Below are positions 28,749 through 37,308 of a stretch of DNA of 64,000 bases, in pieces. Below the pieces are notes generated by a model that saw only the letters and a program-made list of their open reading frames with translations, searched no databases and was not told the origin of the DNA. The stretch covers positions 1,525,001-1,589,000 of the forward strand of contig NZ_AP017367.1 in assembly GCF_001548395.1 (NCBI RefSeq), written 5' to 3'. The translations under genes were made by a program, and so were the position numbers. Source of the DNA: Leptolyngbya sp. O-77 (GTDB taxonomy: Bacteria > Cyanobacteriota > Cyanobacteriia > Elainellales > Elainellaceae). Within the stretch, counting starts at the first letter, position 1. The number at the start of each line of letters is the position of its first letter.

Positions 28749-28974
28749 GAACTCGCCTATTCCTTGAAGCGTGACTTCGGCTTATCTTAGTGTGTGACGA
28801 AACCTGGTCTCAAACCATTCCACAGGCGGTATAAGTTTCTGTTTGGAAGTTGCAGCAGAGTTACAAACTGTTTAGACGGATCTATACCTCATGATATAGC
28901 CGAGATAGAGAACGCCTGCGTGCTTTGGAACAGGCAAGGCAAAATAGGAAAGATTCAGAATGAGATTGTGGTGA

Positions 28975-30069
28975 ATGCCAAAGTCAGATATCGCACAGCG
29001 TGACCGGGATTTGTCGATTCGGGGCTTAATCATTGGGCTATTTGCGATCGCCCTGGTGCTGGAGTACATTACGCCGCCAGAGTTTGTCTTTGGCTATTTC
29101 TACATTGGCGGGATTTTGCTGGCTAGCGCCCGCCTCAGCCGTCGAGAACTGGGCTGGGTGACGGCTACGGCGATCGCGCTAACCCTTTCAAATGTGTGGA
29201 TTCCCCATGAACAGCCCTGGTCGCTCACGATTTTTCTGAATCGTATGATTGCAACGCTGGCGCTGGGAATCACGGGCTGGCTCAGTGATCGCATTCGGCG
29301 GAGTGAAGAGGCGATCGCCCGACAGCAGGCCCAGTTTCAGGCGCAGGCGCAGCTTGCGAAACTGCGAGAAGACCTGGCCGCCACGCTGACGCACGACCTG
29401 AGAACGCCGCTGCTAGGGGCGATCGAAACCCTCAGCGGGCTAGAGCAAGAATATTTCGGCCCGGTGTCGCCCGCGCAGCAAAAGATTTTATCTACGATGA
29501 AGCGGAGCCACCAAACCAGCCTTAGACTGGTGGAAACGCTACTGGATATCTATCGCAACGACGCAGAAGGCTTGTCGCTGCAACTGGCTCCGGTGGATCT
29601 GACCGCACTGACCGAAATGGTGGCAGGCGAACTCAGCGGACTAGCCGCCAGCCGCCAGGTCTATCTGGCGATTCGCCACAGCGAGTCCGATTTTCGGCGA
29701 TCGCTCTGGGTGAATGGCGATGCCTTTCAGCTACAGCGTGTGCTGACAAACCTGCTGAGCAATGCGGTGAACCATTCTCGCCGGGGCGATCGCGTGGAAA
29801 TCTTGCTGGAATCTCAGTCCGACTCTCATGTAATCAAAGTCCTGGACAGTGGCGCAGGGCTGCGCCTGGAGGAGTTGCCCCATTTGTTTGAGCGGTTCTT
29901 TCAGGGACAGAGCGATCGCCAATCTAAGGGTGCTGGGCTGGGACTTTACCTCTCTCGCCAGATCATCACCGCGCACGGCGGTACAATTTGGGCAGAGAAC
30001 CTTAACCCTACAGGCGCTCTGTTTGCCTTTCGGCTGCCCGCCTACCCAATGCCTGCTGCAATATCATAA
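28975..30069 (+). CDS. Membrane sensor histidine kinase divergent from kdp
   Basis: The 364-residue kinase begins with about four membrane segments (residues 15-100), then a coiled linker, a DHp domain with phospho-accepting His140 (LTHDLRTPLLGA), and an ATPase domain with N box (LLSNAVNHS), G1 (VLDSGAGL) and G2 (GAGLGLYLS). It sits 226 bp from kdpA on the opposite strand and 20 bp before a response regulator. Because this operon's KdpD lacks a kinase module, this pair is a good candidate regulator of kdp. That link is inference from position. Confidence 0.9.
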   Translation: MPKSDIAQRDRDLSIRGLIIGLFAIALVLEYITPPEFVFGYFYIGGILLASARLSRRELGWVTATAIALTLSNVWIPHEQPWSLTIFLNRMIATLALGITGWLSDRIRRSEEAIARQQAQFQAQAQLAKLREDLAATLTHDLRTPLLGAIETLSGLEQEYFGPVSPAQQKILSTMKRSHQTSLRLVETLLDIYRNDAEGLSLQLAPVDLTALTEMVAGELSGLAASRQVYLAIRHSESDFRRSLWVNGDAFQLQRVLTNLLSNAVNHSRRGDRVEILLESQSDSHVIKVLDSGAGLRLEELPHLFERFFQGQSDRQSKGAGLGLYLSRQIITAHGGTIWAENLNPTGALFAFRLPAYPMPAAIS

Positions 30070-30089
30070 CCGAGTATACATAACCGAGT

Positions 30090-30770
30090 ATGACCAAGCC
30101 GCTACGTCTCTTGCTCGTAGAAGACGATGAGCTGTTTCGCTTAGGGTTGCAGGTTCGGATGCAGCAAGAGGCGGGCATCGAAATCGTGGCAGAGGCAGAG
30201 GATGGCGAAACGGCGATCGCCCTGGTCTCGCGCCAGTTGCCCGATGTGGTGCTGCTGGATATCGGACTACCCGGCATCGGCGGACTGGAAACCTGCCGCC
30301 AGCTCAAGCAAGTTGCCCCAACCCTGCCCATCCTGGTGCTGACTTCCCAATCTCAAAAAACTCTGATTCCGCAAATCATCGAAGCGGGCGCACAGGGCTA
30401 TTGTCTCAAAGGCATTGGAGCCGAAACGCTAGTGCTGGCTCTGCGCTCGGTGGCGGCGGGTGCATCTTGGTGGGATGCCGCTGCGACAGAGGAAATTCGC
30501 ACTGCGCTCGATCACCGCGCCACGCCTCCTGCTGCTGTGCCGTCTGTGCCCGCTTCCAATCCAACTCAGCTATTGGCAGCTTCACTGACCCAGCGCGAAT
30601 TAGAGATTCTCACGCTTATGTCTAGCGGCAAAAATAACCAGGAAATCGCCGCTGCGCTTCATATCACACCTGGAACCGTGCGCGTGCATGTTCATTCCAT
30701 CCTGCAAAAGCTGGACGTGCGCGATCGCACTCAAGCCGTATTAGCCGCGATTCAACAACACCTGGTCTGA
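30090..30770 (+). CDS. NarL/LuxR-family response regulator
   Basis: The receiver domain has EDD (11-13), phospho-acceptor Asp57 (VVLLDIGLPG) and Lys in GYCLKGIG. A linker of about 25 residues leads to a LuxR helix-turn-helix (about 168-226: TQRELEILTLMSSGKNNQEIA). It follows the kinase gene by 20 bp, so the two form an operon and probably a cognate pair. KdpE proteins are usually OmpR-type; a NarL-type partner next to kdp is a cyanobacterial variation. Confidence 0.9.
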   Translation: MTKPLRLLLVEDDELFRLGLQVRMQQEAGIEIVAEAEDGETAIALVSRQLPDVVLLDIGLPGIGGLETCRQLKQVAPTLPILVLTSQSQKTLIPQIIEAGAQGYCLKGIGAETLVLALRSVAAGASWWDAAATEEIRTALDHRATPPAAVPSVPASNPTQLLAASLTQRELEILTLMSSGKNNQEIAAALHITPGTVRVHVHSILQKLDVRDRTQAVLAAIQQHLV

Positions 30771-30816
30771 GGCAAAGTCGCGGGTACAAGTTGGGTTCCG
30801 TTACTCTTTGGTTCCG

Positions 30817-31104
30817 TTACTCTACAAACCTCAGCACCTTGACCTGGGGTTCTGGAAGTTCGGCATACTGCGTCGCCTTTTGCTCAATTTTGGAAAGCTG
30901 CCCCAGGGCAAGGCTACAGGGCATTCCATATTTGGCCTGGACGCGATCGCTGGCAATGTGCAACGCGGTGCGCGATCGCTCCAAAAAGTCTGCCAAAGGA
31001 TAAACCTGATCTGGGGTAAAGTAGTCCTTAATGACCAGCGACGGCGAATAGCAAAGCTCCTGGGAGCCGTCTGGCCACTCGATTTGAAAGCGAAGCTCAG
31101 GCAT
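30817..31104 (-). CDS. MSMEG_0570-type nitrogen-starvation-response family protein
   Basis: The 95-residue protein begins MPELRFQIEWPDGSQELCYSPSL and continues VIKDYFTPDQVYPLADFLERSRTAL and YGMPCSLALGQL. I recognise this as the small MSMEG_0570 family, which in other bacteria is found in a conserved nitrilase-linked cluster. None of those partner genes is nearby, so the function here is open. Genes on both sides are unrelated. Confidence 0.65.
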   Translation of the reverse strand: MPELRFQIEWPDGSQELCYSPSLVIKDYFTPDQVYPLADFLERSRTALHIASDRVQAKYGMPCSLALGQLSKIEQKATQYAELPEPQVKVLRFVE

Positions 31105-31374
31105 TTGAAGAAAGTCAGGGGCGGAAAATTAGAGATCTAAAAATTAGAGATCTAAAGGCTGGACTGAAGCTGCCGAACGAGCAAGCCAGATGGGCATCTA
31201 GTAGCAGTCTTGTCATACACATATCGCATTCACCCAGCTCTATCTGTATCACAAGGTTCAGGGCGTGAATGACCTCCCTAGCATTGTGAGGTGCTGTCGG
31301 GCCCGGCTGTGATGCACCACTCCGCAGGACTTTGATGCATTGCGCTGGCGCGAATCCCTCCGACAGGATTGGCT

Positions 31375-32847
31375 TCAGTTCCCCCGAATCCACTCCGTTA
31401 CGCCGCCAGGTTTGTCGATGAGCGTGATGCCCAGGGCGTTTAGCTCGTCTCGAATGCGATCGCCCTCGGCCCAGTTTTTAGCCCGCTTTGCCTCAGCCCG
31501 CTGCTGCACCAGCGCTTCGATTTCTGCATCACTGAGTCCATCGGGTGCTGGTGCTGCGTCTGGCGAAACGGCCAGCCCCAGCACCTCTGCCAGCGCCACC
31601 AACGTTTGCCACTGGGCTTGCAGCGCAGCCGGGTCTGCCAGGGTTTTGCCGTCGTGGGTGAGGCGGTTGCCCTCTTTTTGCAACTCTTTGGCCAGTTCAA
31701 ACAGCACCGACAGCGCCACAGGCGTATTCAGGTCGTCGTCCATTGCCGCCTGAAAGCGTTGCACTGCGTCACTTTCAGCAGAAATGTTGAGCGTCGCTGG
31801 ATCGTCAAGCGCTGCACCATTCTCAGCCGCAAAGCCCAGCGCTGCACCGTGCTTATAGCCAAACCGCAGCCCTTCCGTCAGCGTGTCCCAGGCATTTTGA
31901 GCAGAGGCGATCGCCTCTTCGGTAAAGTCAATCGGCTTGCGATACTGCGCTTGCAGCACAAACAGCCGCAGCACCATTGGGTCAAAGCCGCTCTCCAACA
32001 TCTGGCGAATCGTGGTGAAATTGCCCAGCGACTTCGACATTTTTTCGCCGCTAATATTCACAAAGCCGTTGTGCAGCCAAAAGCGCGACAGCGGCTTCGC
32101 CAGCGCCGCCTCCGACTGGGCGATTTCGTTTTCATGGTGCGGAAAGATCAGGTCTTGCCCGCCCGTGTGGATGTCGATGCTGTCGCCCAGTTCCTCGCGC
32201 ACCATCACCGAGCATTCGATATGCCAGCCGGGTCGTCCCTTGCCCCAGGGCGAGTCCCACTCCGGCTCACCGGGCTTTGCCGCCTTCCATAGCGCAAAAT
32301 CCAGGGGATGGTGCTTTTTCACCGACTCTTCATCTACCCGGCCGCTGGCTCCGGCTTCCATCTGGTCTAGCTTGCGGCCAGACAGCTTGCCATAACTGGG
32401 AAACTTCTCCACCGCGTAATACACGTCGCCGCCCGACTCGTAGGCATAGCCCCGGTCGATCAACGTCTGGATGAACTGCACGATTTGCGGCACGACTTCC
32501 GTTGCCTTGGGATACACGTCAGCGCGACGAATATTCAGCCGATCCATGTCGTCCAGATAGGCCTGGATGTAGGTTTCGGTAATCACGTTCCAGGGAACAT
32601 TTTCCTGGTGCGATCGCCGGATAATCTTGTCATCAATGTCGGTGAAATTTTGCACATATTTCACCGCATAGCCGCGCCACAGCAGATAGCGCCGCAGCGT
32701 GTCCCAGGCAATATAGTTCCGCGCATGACCCACATGCGAATAGTCGTATACCGTCACGCCGCAGGCATACATCTTAACCACGCCCGGTTCCAGCGGCTCG
32801 AACGGCTCGACACGTCGCGTCAGGGTGTTAAATAAACGGAGAGGCAT
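31375..32847 (-). CDS. cysS: Cysteinyl-tRNA synthetase
   Basis: The ATG at 32847 (MPLRLFNTLTRRVEPF) matches the family start; the upstream in-frame start is a TTG. The 490-residue class I enzyme has the HIGH-type motif HVGH (residues 38-41), zinc-binding Cys29 (YACGVTVYD) with the later CSVM and HHENE segments, and the KMSKS loop in ISGEKMSKSLGNF. It charges tRNA-Cys in the cytoplasm. Complete. Confidence 0.97.
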   Translation of the reverse strand: MPLRLFNTLTRRVEPFEPLEPGVVKMYACGVTVYDYSHVGHARNYIAWDTLRRYLLWRGYAVKYVQNFTDIDDKIIRRSHQENVPWNVITETYIQAYLDDMDRLNIRRADVYPKATEVVPQIVQFIQTLIDRGYAYESGGDVYYAVEKFPSYGKLSGRKLDQMEAGASGRVDEESVKKHHPLDFALWKAAKPGEPEWDSPWGKGRPGWHIECSVMVREELGDSIDIHTGGQDLIFPHHENEIAQSEAALAKPLSRFWLHNGFVNISGEKMSKSLGNFTTIRQMLESGFDPMVLRLFVLQAQYRKPIDFTEEAIASAQNAWDTLTEGLRFGYKHGAALGFAAENGAALDDPATLNISAESDAVQRFQAAMDDDLNTPVALSVLFELAKELQKEGNRLTHDGKTLADPAALQAQWQTLVALAEVLGLAVSPDAAPAPDGLSDAEIEALVQQRAEAKRAKNWAEGDRIRDELNALGITLIDKPGGVTEWIRGN

Positions 32848-33014
32848 GGAAGGCTTGATCGCAGGACATCTCAACCATCAAATTGTATTGCAGATAGAGC
32901 CGTGCCGTAGAAAACAGCCGCAGGGATAAAACCTATGCGCTTGAGCCAAACCCTGAGAACCTGCTACGGTGCAATAGAGTATGCAATTAGGTTTCTAGCC
33001 AAGTGTTTTAGCCC

Positions 33015-33398
33015 ATGTCAATGAGCCAAATCTTTCTGGCGATCGCCTCCGTTCTTGGTGGGCTGTCCGTCGCCGCTGGGGCCTTCGGCTCCCACGCGCT
33101 GCGACCCAAGCTGAGCGATCGCATGTTGGAAATTTTTGAAACGGGAACGCGCTATCAGATGTATCACGCGCTGGCGCTGCTGCTCGTCGGCTTTTTGCTG
33201 CTGCGGGCCGAGTCCGGTCAGGGCTGGCTCACTGCCTCAGGCTGGGCATTTATCGCGGGGACGGTGATCTTTTCTGGCAGCCTGTATGGACTCAGCCTCA
33301 GCGGGGTGAAAGTGCTGGGAGCCGTTGCGCCAATTGGCGGCACTGCGCTGATGGTGGGATGGGGTTGCCTGGCGATCGCCGCCTTCAATCTCAAATAG
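33015..33398 (+). CDS. DUF423 (YgdD-type) membrane protein
   Basis: The 127-residue protein has four membrane helices and the family signature AAGAFGSHALRPKLSDRMLEIFETGTRYQMYHALALL. A second ATG two codons in is possible. Function is unknown across the family. It is convergent with the gene at 33418-33753. Confidence 0.9.
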   Translation: MSMSQIFLAIASVLGGLSVAAGAFGSHALRPKLSDRMLEIFETGTRYQMYHALALLLVGFLLLRAESGQGWLTASGWAFIAGTVIFSGSLYGLSLSGVKVLGAVAPIGGTALMVGWGCLAIAAFNLK

Positions 33399-33417
33399 CG
33401 TCCAATCAAAACGCGCC

Positions 33418-33753
33418 CTAGGGGTGAACCGCAGAAATCGCGCCCTCGAAGCGTCGGGCCGCATCTGTCATGCCAGCATAATTCAGGATGGGTTCCTCTA
33501 CGATTAGCTTGCTAGGAAACACAAACTCAGCCGTTTCGTAATACTGTTCTGTCAACTCCGCCCGCTGCGACATCTGATCCATGTAGCCCACGAAGTGGCC
33601 CACCAAAAAATACACCGCGACCAGCGCCGCTGCTGCCATCGACACCAAAAAGCCCGCCAGCATCAGCGAAAACTCTTTACGGTCAAGCGCTTCCTGCATG
33701 AGGTGCAGTGCCCATGCCACCAGCGCTACGACGATGAACAGGATAAAGATCAT
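33418..33753 (-). CDS. Hypothetical membrane protein, 111 residues
   Basis: Two hydrophobic helices (about 2-18 and 31-54) are joined by a short basic loop (LDRKEF) and followed by a soluble acidic tail rich in Gln and Glu (MDQMSQRAELTEQYYE). I do not recognise the family. Codon use and HIP1 surroundings are like the host's, so it is probably a real, lineage-specific gene. Confidence 0.65.
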   Translation of the reverse strand: MIFILFIVVALVAWALHLMQEALDRKEFSLMLAGFLVSMAAAALVAVYFLVGHFVGYMDQMSQRAELTEQYYETAEFVFPSKLIVEEPILNYAGMTDAARRFEGAISAVHP

Positions 33754-33877
33754 TCTTATAGGAATGTAACGTTTTGTAATATTTCACATTGTAACAGTTC
33801 CTCAGAAAAGTGTCTCTAAAGGCAATCTAGAGATTTGGAATGATTGGTATCGAGTTGTACAGAACGCGCCGATTCGA

Positions 33878-34645
33878 TTACCCCCTGACGGTCACCTGGT
33901 TCTCCCGCAAATACTGCTTGATCTCTGCGACGGTGAGCTGGCCATAGTGCAGCAGCGATGCCAGCAGCGCCGCTTCGGCCCTGCCCTCCGTCAGCGCTTC
34001 GTGAATGTGGGCGCAGGTGCCCGCGCCGCCAGACGCAATCACCGGAATCTGCACCTGCTCGGCGATCGCCCGCGTCAGCGCCAAGTCATAGCCCGCCTGC
34101 GTGCCGTCTGCGTCCATGCTGGTCACCAGCAGTTCCCCCGCGCCGCGCTGCTCCACCTCCTGGGCCCAGCTCAGCGCATCCAGTCCCGTATTCTCGCGCC
34201 CGCCGCGCACGTACACATCCCAGCCCGGATTTTCGGGGTCAGCCCGCCGCCGTGCATCGATCGCCACCACAATGCACTGATTCCCAAAGCGATCGCTCGC
34301 CCGGTTCACAAAATCTGGGTCGCGCACGGCTGAGGAATTGATACTCACCTTATCGGCCCCCGCCCGCAACAGTTGCTTGATGGTGTCTAGGGAGCTAATG
34401 CCGCCGCCCACCGTCAGCGGAATGAACACTTGCTCCGCCGTGCGATACACCACGTCGTAAATAATGTTTCGGTCTTCGTGGGTGGCGGTAATGTCCAAAA
34501 ACACCAGCTCATCCGCCCCCGCATCGTTATAAACCTGCGCCAGTTCCACGGGGTCGCCCGCATCCCGCAGATTGACAAAGTTCACGCCTTTCACCACGCG
34601 CCCCGCCTTCACATCCAGGCAAGGCAAGATTCGTTTTGCCAGCAT
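33878..34645 (-). CDS. hisF: Imidazole glycerol phosphate synthase subunit HisF
   Basis: HisF is the cyclase subunit that forms imidazole glycerol phosphate and AICAR in histidine synthesis, using ammonia from HisH. The 255-residue (beta/alpha)8 barrel has catalytic Asp11 (PCLDVKAGRVVKG) and Asp130 (VVAIDAR), with phosphate-binding loops TVGGGI, INSSA and ASGGAG. Complete; no other his genes are nearby. Confidence 0.97.
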   Translation of the reverse strand: MLAKRILPCLDVKAGRVVKGVNFVNLRDAGDPVELAQVYNDAGADELVFLDITATHEDRNIIYDVVYRTAEQVFIPLTVGGGISSLDTIKQLLRAGADKVSINSSAVRDPDFVNRASDRFGNQCIVVAIDARRRADPENPGWDVYVRGGRENTGLDALSWAQEVEQRGAGELLVTSMDADGTQAGYDLALTRAIAEQVQIPVIASGGAGTCAHIHEALTEGRAEAALLASLLHYGQLTVAEIKQYLRENQVTVRG

Positions 34646-34836
34646 TGCGATCGCCCAATAGAAGATTCAACGAAAATTCAGCAAACATTCAACGAAATTT
34701 CTCTGCCCAGACTTCAGCCCTACACTGGCCTGAGAAAAAGCGCCACCAAGTCACCACAATATCGCTTAAATGGGGCGCAATACAGCGCAATAGACTGATA
34801 CACTGGCTAATTGTTTGCCGATCGTTGAGTGTCGAG

Positions 34837-35031
34837 ATGCAAATTGGTCAAAAGGTTCGGGTTCGTCGGTTGCGCGATCGCACGGGTCAAGCCGTTGTGA
34901 AGCACCTGGGGCAAGTGGGCGAGGTTCAAGATTTCAAAATGACAGATGGCAGCGGGGTGGGGGTTGTGGTCAAGTTCGACGACCAGTTTGCTACCTGGTT
35001 TTTTGAAGACGAGCTAGAGGTCGTTTCTTAG
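34837..35031 (+). CDS. DUF2862 small protein
   Basis: The ATG at 34837 starts MQIGQKVRVRRLRDR, the DUF2862 pattern, ending GVVVKFDDQFATWFFEDELE. The frame is open further upstream, but that part has no coding character. At 64 residues it resembles a small SH3-like beta-barrel typical of cyanobacteria and plastids. It lies eight bases before the GET3/ArsA-like gene, suggesting co-expression. Confidence 0.85.
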   Translation: MQIGQKVRVRRLRDRTGQAVVKHLGQVGEVQDFKMTDGSGVGVVVKFDDQFATWFFEDELEVVS

Positions 35032-35039
35032 GGAGACGC

Positions 35040-36137
35040 ATGAGTTTCATCCTGACGTTTTTGGGCAAAGGCGGAACCGGACGCACCACCGTGGCGATCG
35101 CCGCTGCAAAGCGATTTGCGTTGCAAGGCAAGCGGACGCTGCTGGTGGGACAAGACCCTGGCCCCGCCTTTGGTTTGCTGCTGGGCGCGTCCGTCGGCGC
35201 AACCCCGCAGGACATCGGCGCGAACCTGAGCGCCGTCCATCTGCAATCTACGGCGCTGATGGAGGCCAGTTGGGAAGAACTCAAGCGCCAGGAAGCGCAA
35301 TATCTCCGCACGCCCATTCTAAAAGCCGTCTACGGTCAGGAATTGGGTATTTTGCCTGGTATGGACGGAGCGCTGGCGCTAAATGCCCTGCGCGAATTTG
35401 ACGGCAGCGGCAAATACGATGTGATTGTTTACGATGGCGCGGGGGATCTGTCCACGCTGCGGATGCTGGGAATGCCGGAAATCGCCACCTGGTATTTCCG
35501 CCGTTTCCGCAAGGTGGTGGCAGAGTCTGACCTGTGGAAAGCGGTGTCGCCCTTTGTGCAGCCCGTCGCCGCTGCGGTGCTAAATGTGAACTGGTCGGGC
35601 GATGTGTTTGACCAGCCCGCCATGCAGCAGAGCAGCAACCTGATGGAGCAGGGCAAAGCGGCGGTTAATGATCCCAGCCGCGTCGCCGCCTATCTTGTCA
35701 CGACACAAGACACAGCGGCGATCGCCACCGCCAAATATCTCTGGGGCAGCGCCCAGCAGGTCGGGCTGACCGTGGGCGGCGTAATTCTCAACCAGTCTAC
35801 CGACAGCAGCGCGATCGCCCTAGAGTTTGCGCCGCTCTCTATCACCGCCCTGCCCAACTATCCCGGTCAAGACTGGCAGCCGCTGATCGAAGCCCTGCCC
35901 GACTTTACCCAGGCAGCCCAGGCTCCCAGGGCGATCGCCGTGAATATTGCCGAGCGCAAAGTCGCCCTCTTCCTCCCCGGCTTCGACAAAACCCAGGTCA
36001 AACTTATCCAGTCTGGCCCCGAAGTCACCGTCGAAGCAGGCGACCAGCGCCGCAACATTTCCTTGCCGCCCGAACTCAGCGGCCGCCAGGTCACGGGCGC
36101 AAAGTTTCAGGACAGCTTTTTGATTATTTCGTTTTAG
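35040..36137 (+). CDS. GET3/ArsA-family ATPase with Hsp20-like C-terminal domain
   Basis: The 365-residue protein starts with a deviant Walker A, FLGKGGTGRTTVA: the signature Lys of GKGG is present but the usual P-loop Lys is Arg. It has no arsenite-binding cysteines, so it is a GET3-like rather than a true arsenite pump ATPase. The end (about 305-365; RKVALFLPGFDKTQVKL... FQDSFLIISF) matches an alpha-crystallin/Hsp20-like domain fused to cyanobacterial family members. Roles in membrane-protein targeting or chaperoning are inferred. Operon with DUF2862. Confidence 0.85.
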   Translation: MSFILTFLGKGGTGRTTVAIAAAKRFALQGKRTLLVGQDPGPAFGLLLGASVGATPQDIGANLSAVHLQSTALMEASWEELKRQEAQYLRTPILKAVYGQELGILPGMDGALALNALREFDGSGKYDVIVYDGAGDLSTLRMLGMPEIATWYFRRFRKVVAESDLWKAVSPFVQPVAAAVLNVNWSGDVFDQPAMQQSSNLMEQGKAAVNDPSRVAAYLVTTQDTAAIATAKYLWGSAQQVGLTVGGVILNQSTDSSAIALEFAPLSITALPNYPGQDWQPLIEALPDFTQAAQAPRAIAVNIAERKVALFLPGFDKTQVKLIQSGPEVTVEAGDQRRNISLPPELSGRQVTGAKFQDSFLIISF

Positions 36138-36184
36138 GGTTGGCTCTAAAGTGCTGCGCTCTGAGTCGTTTTCTGGATAGTTGG

Positions 36185-36491
36185 GTTGATCAACCGAAAC
36201 TTTCGGCTGCGTAGAAAGAGGAGTCGTAATCACTGCTGACGAATACCAGGTCAGTACTTCCTTCTGCCTCCACAAGCTGCCCTTTGGCGATGCTGCGGTT
36301 TAGAACGCGGATTAGCAATCCTGGAAGGCAAACACCGTCAAGCCTGGATTGCGCCGCAGCATTTTCATGACGGTGTCAAAAATCGGCTGGGGGTAGCCAT
36401 TGATGCTCAAAATGGCGCAGTTGTTTTCAAAGTGAACGTTGTTGCTAATCAGCATTTGGGCGATCGCCCCCAGCCGTGGTTCGCCCTGCAT
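36185..36491 (-). pseudogene. Remnant of an unrecognised gene, frameshifted
   Basis: Two adjoining minus-strand segments look protein-like. The first (36491-36312) encodes 59 residues including AILSINGYPQPIFDTVMKML and RRNPGLTVFAFQDC, then stops. In another frame just downstream, LIRVLNRSIAKGQLVEAEG and DLVFVSSDYDSSFYAAESFG run to a stop at about 36185. Together they suggest the 3' part of one gene with a frameshift. Its 5' side is cut off near the MITE copy at 36576. Family unknown. Confidence 0.4.
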
Positions 36492-36575
36492 CTGGGGTTG
36501 CCGTTCGCAATGTTGAAATTACCATGAGATGGCCCCGAAAAAATCGGCTCTGGAAAATGCAATCCGGCTCGATGA

Positions 36576-36670
36576 TACAGCATTTTCTTGCGGGGTGAGG
36601 CACACGCTGCCCTCACGAGGCAAGGGCTTATTGACCATCCGTGTGCCTCACTAGCTTCAAAAATGCTGTA
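36576..36670. mobile_element. 95-bp MITE-like element, copy 2 (inverted)
   Basis: This is the exact reverse complement of 1308..1402 over all 95 positions, with the same TACAGCATTTT...AAAATGCTGTA ends. Perfect identity implies recent movement or homogenisation. It lies about 85 bp upstream of the gene remnant at 36185-36491. Confidence 0.85.
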
Positions 36671-36968
36671 GCAAGCTCCGATGGCCGCCGCTACTGCAAA
36701 TATCGCTGAGGGCCGTGACTCCTGGCGCAGGGCAATTGACGGGGGCGATCGCATCCAGTACAATCGTCCATCAAGCTGTGAATGACCCCAAGTCAGCGCG
36801 GCTTACCTTTCCCCCGAAATTTTGGTCGTTTAGTCACTCACGGCGCTGGCAGGTGTTCGCAGCACCCACCAACGCCTGACCCCTCGACAGTCACCGCCTG
36901 TCTCAGGGCTGCGTCCATTGTAGGCCGCCCTGTCCCAGCGCTTCACCTCCGGGGGCGGCCAACATTTC

Positions 36969-37006
36969 GGGGTTTCCTACCCCACTCGTTTCCTGGAGGA
37001 AACCCC
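36969..37006 (+). promoter_or_regulatory. Hairpin covering the ribosome site of the 37009 gene
   Basis: GGGGTTTCC (36969-36977) can pair with GGAAACCCC (36998-37006), and an alternative smaller hairpin GTTTCC-TGGA-GGAAAC (36988-37003) excludes it. Both involve the Shine-Dalgarno GGAGG at 36995-36999, ten bases before the ATG. This geometry could gate translation, for example as an RNA thermometer. That is inference from base pairing only. Confidence 0.4.
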
Positions 37007-37008
37007 AA

Positions 37009-37308
37009 ATGCTGACAATTCAATACACCTGGTCGTCCCCACGCTCGGAGGCGACCCAGTTTTCGCTGCCCCCGCTCACCTGCGAACTGCCGCGCCGTCG
37101 CCGCCTGCGCCACTACATCATCGGCCTGCCCGAAGACGCGCAACTGGCGATCGACCGGCTGCACCTGCTCCGCTACGCCGAACGCTTCGAGTGGACGCAC
37201 GCCCTCGAATTTCCGCCCAACGGCATCGTCCTCAACGCCGAGCAACCCGGCGAAGTGCTGCGCTGCCTGCACCGTGAAGTCCGGAGCAACTCTGGCGCGA
37301 ATGAGTAA
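37009..37308 (+). CDS. Hypothetical protein, 99 residues
   Basis: GGAGG lies ten bases before the ATG at 37009. The protein has no membrane segment or signal. It contains a basic patch (ELPRRRRLRHY) followed by a helical stretch (EDAQLAIDRLHLLRYAERF). I do not recognise the family. It stands alone between the gene remnant/MITE region and the integron-like cassette array. Confidence 0.5.
   Translation: MLTIQYTWSSPRSEATQFSLPPLTCELPRRRRLRHYIIGLPEDAQLAIDRLHLLRYAERFEWTHALEFPPNGIVLNAEQPGEVLRCLHREVRSNSGANE

Noticed and set aside
36782..37015. A 77-codon plus frame just before the 37009 gene
   Set aside because: Pro/Arg-rich, no ribosome site, and it runs over the leader hairpin of the next gene.
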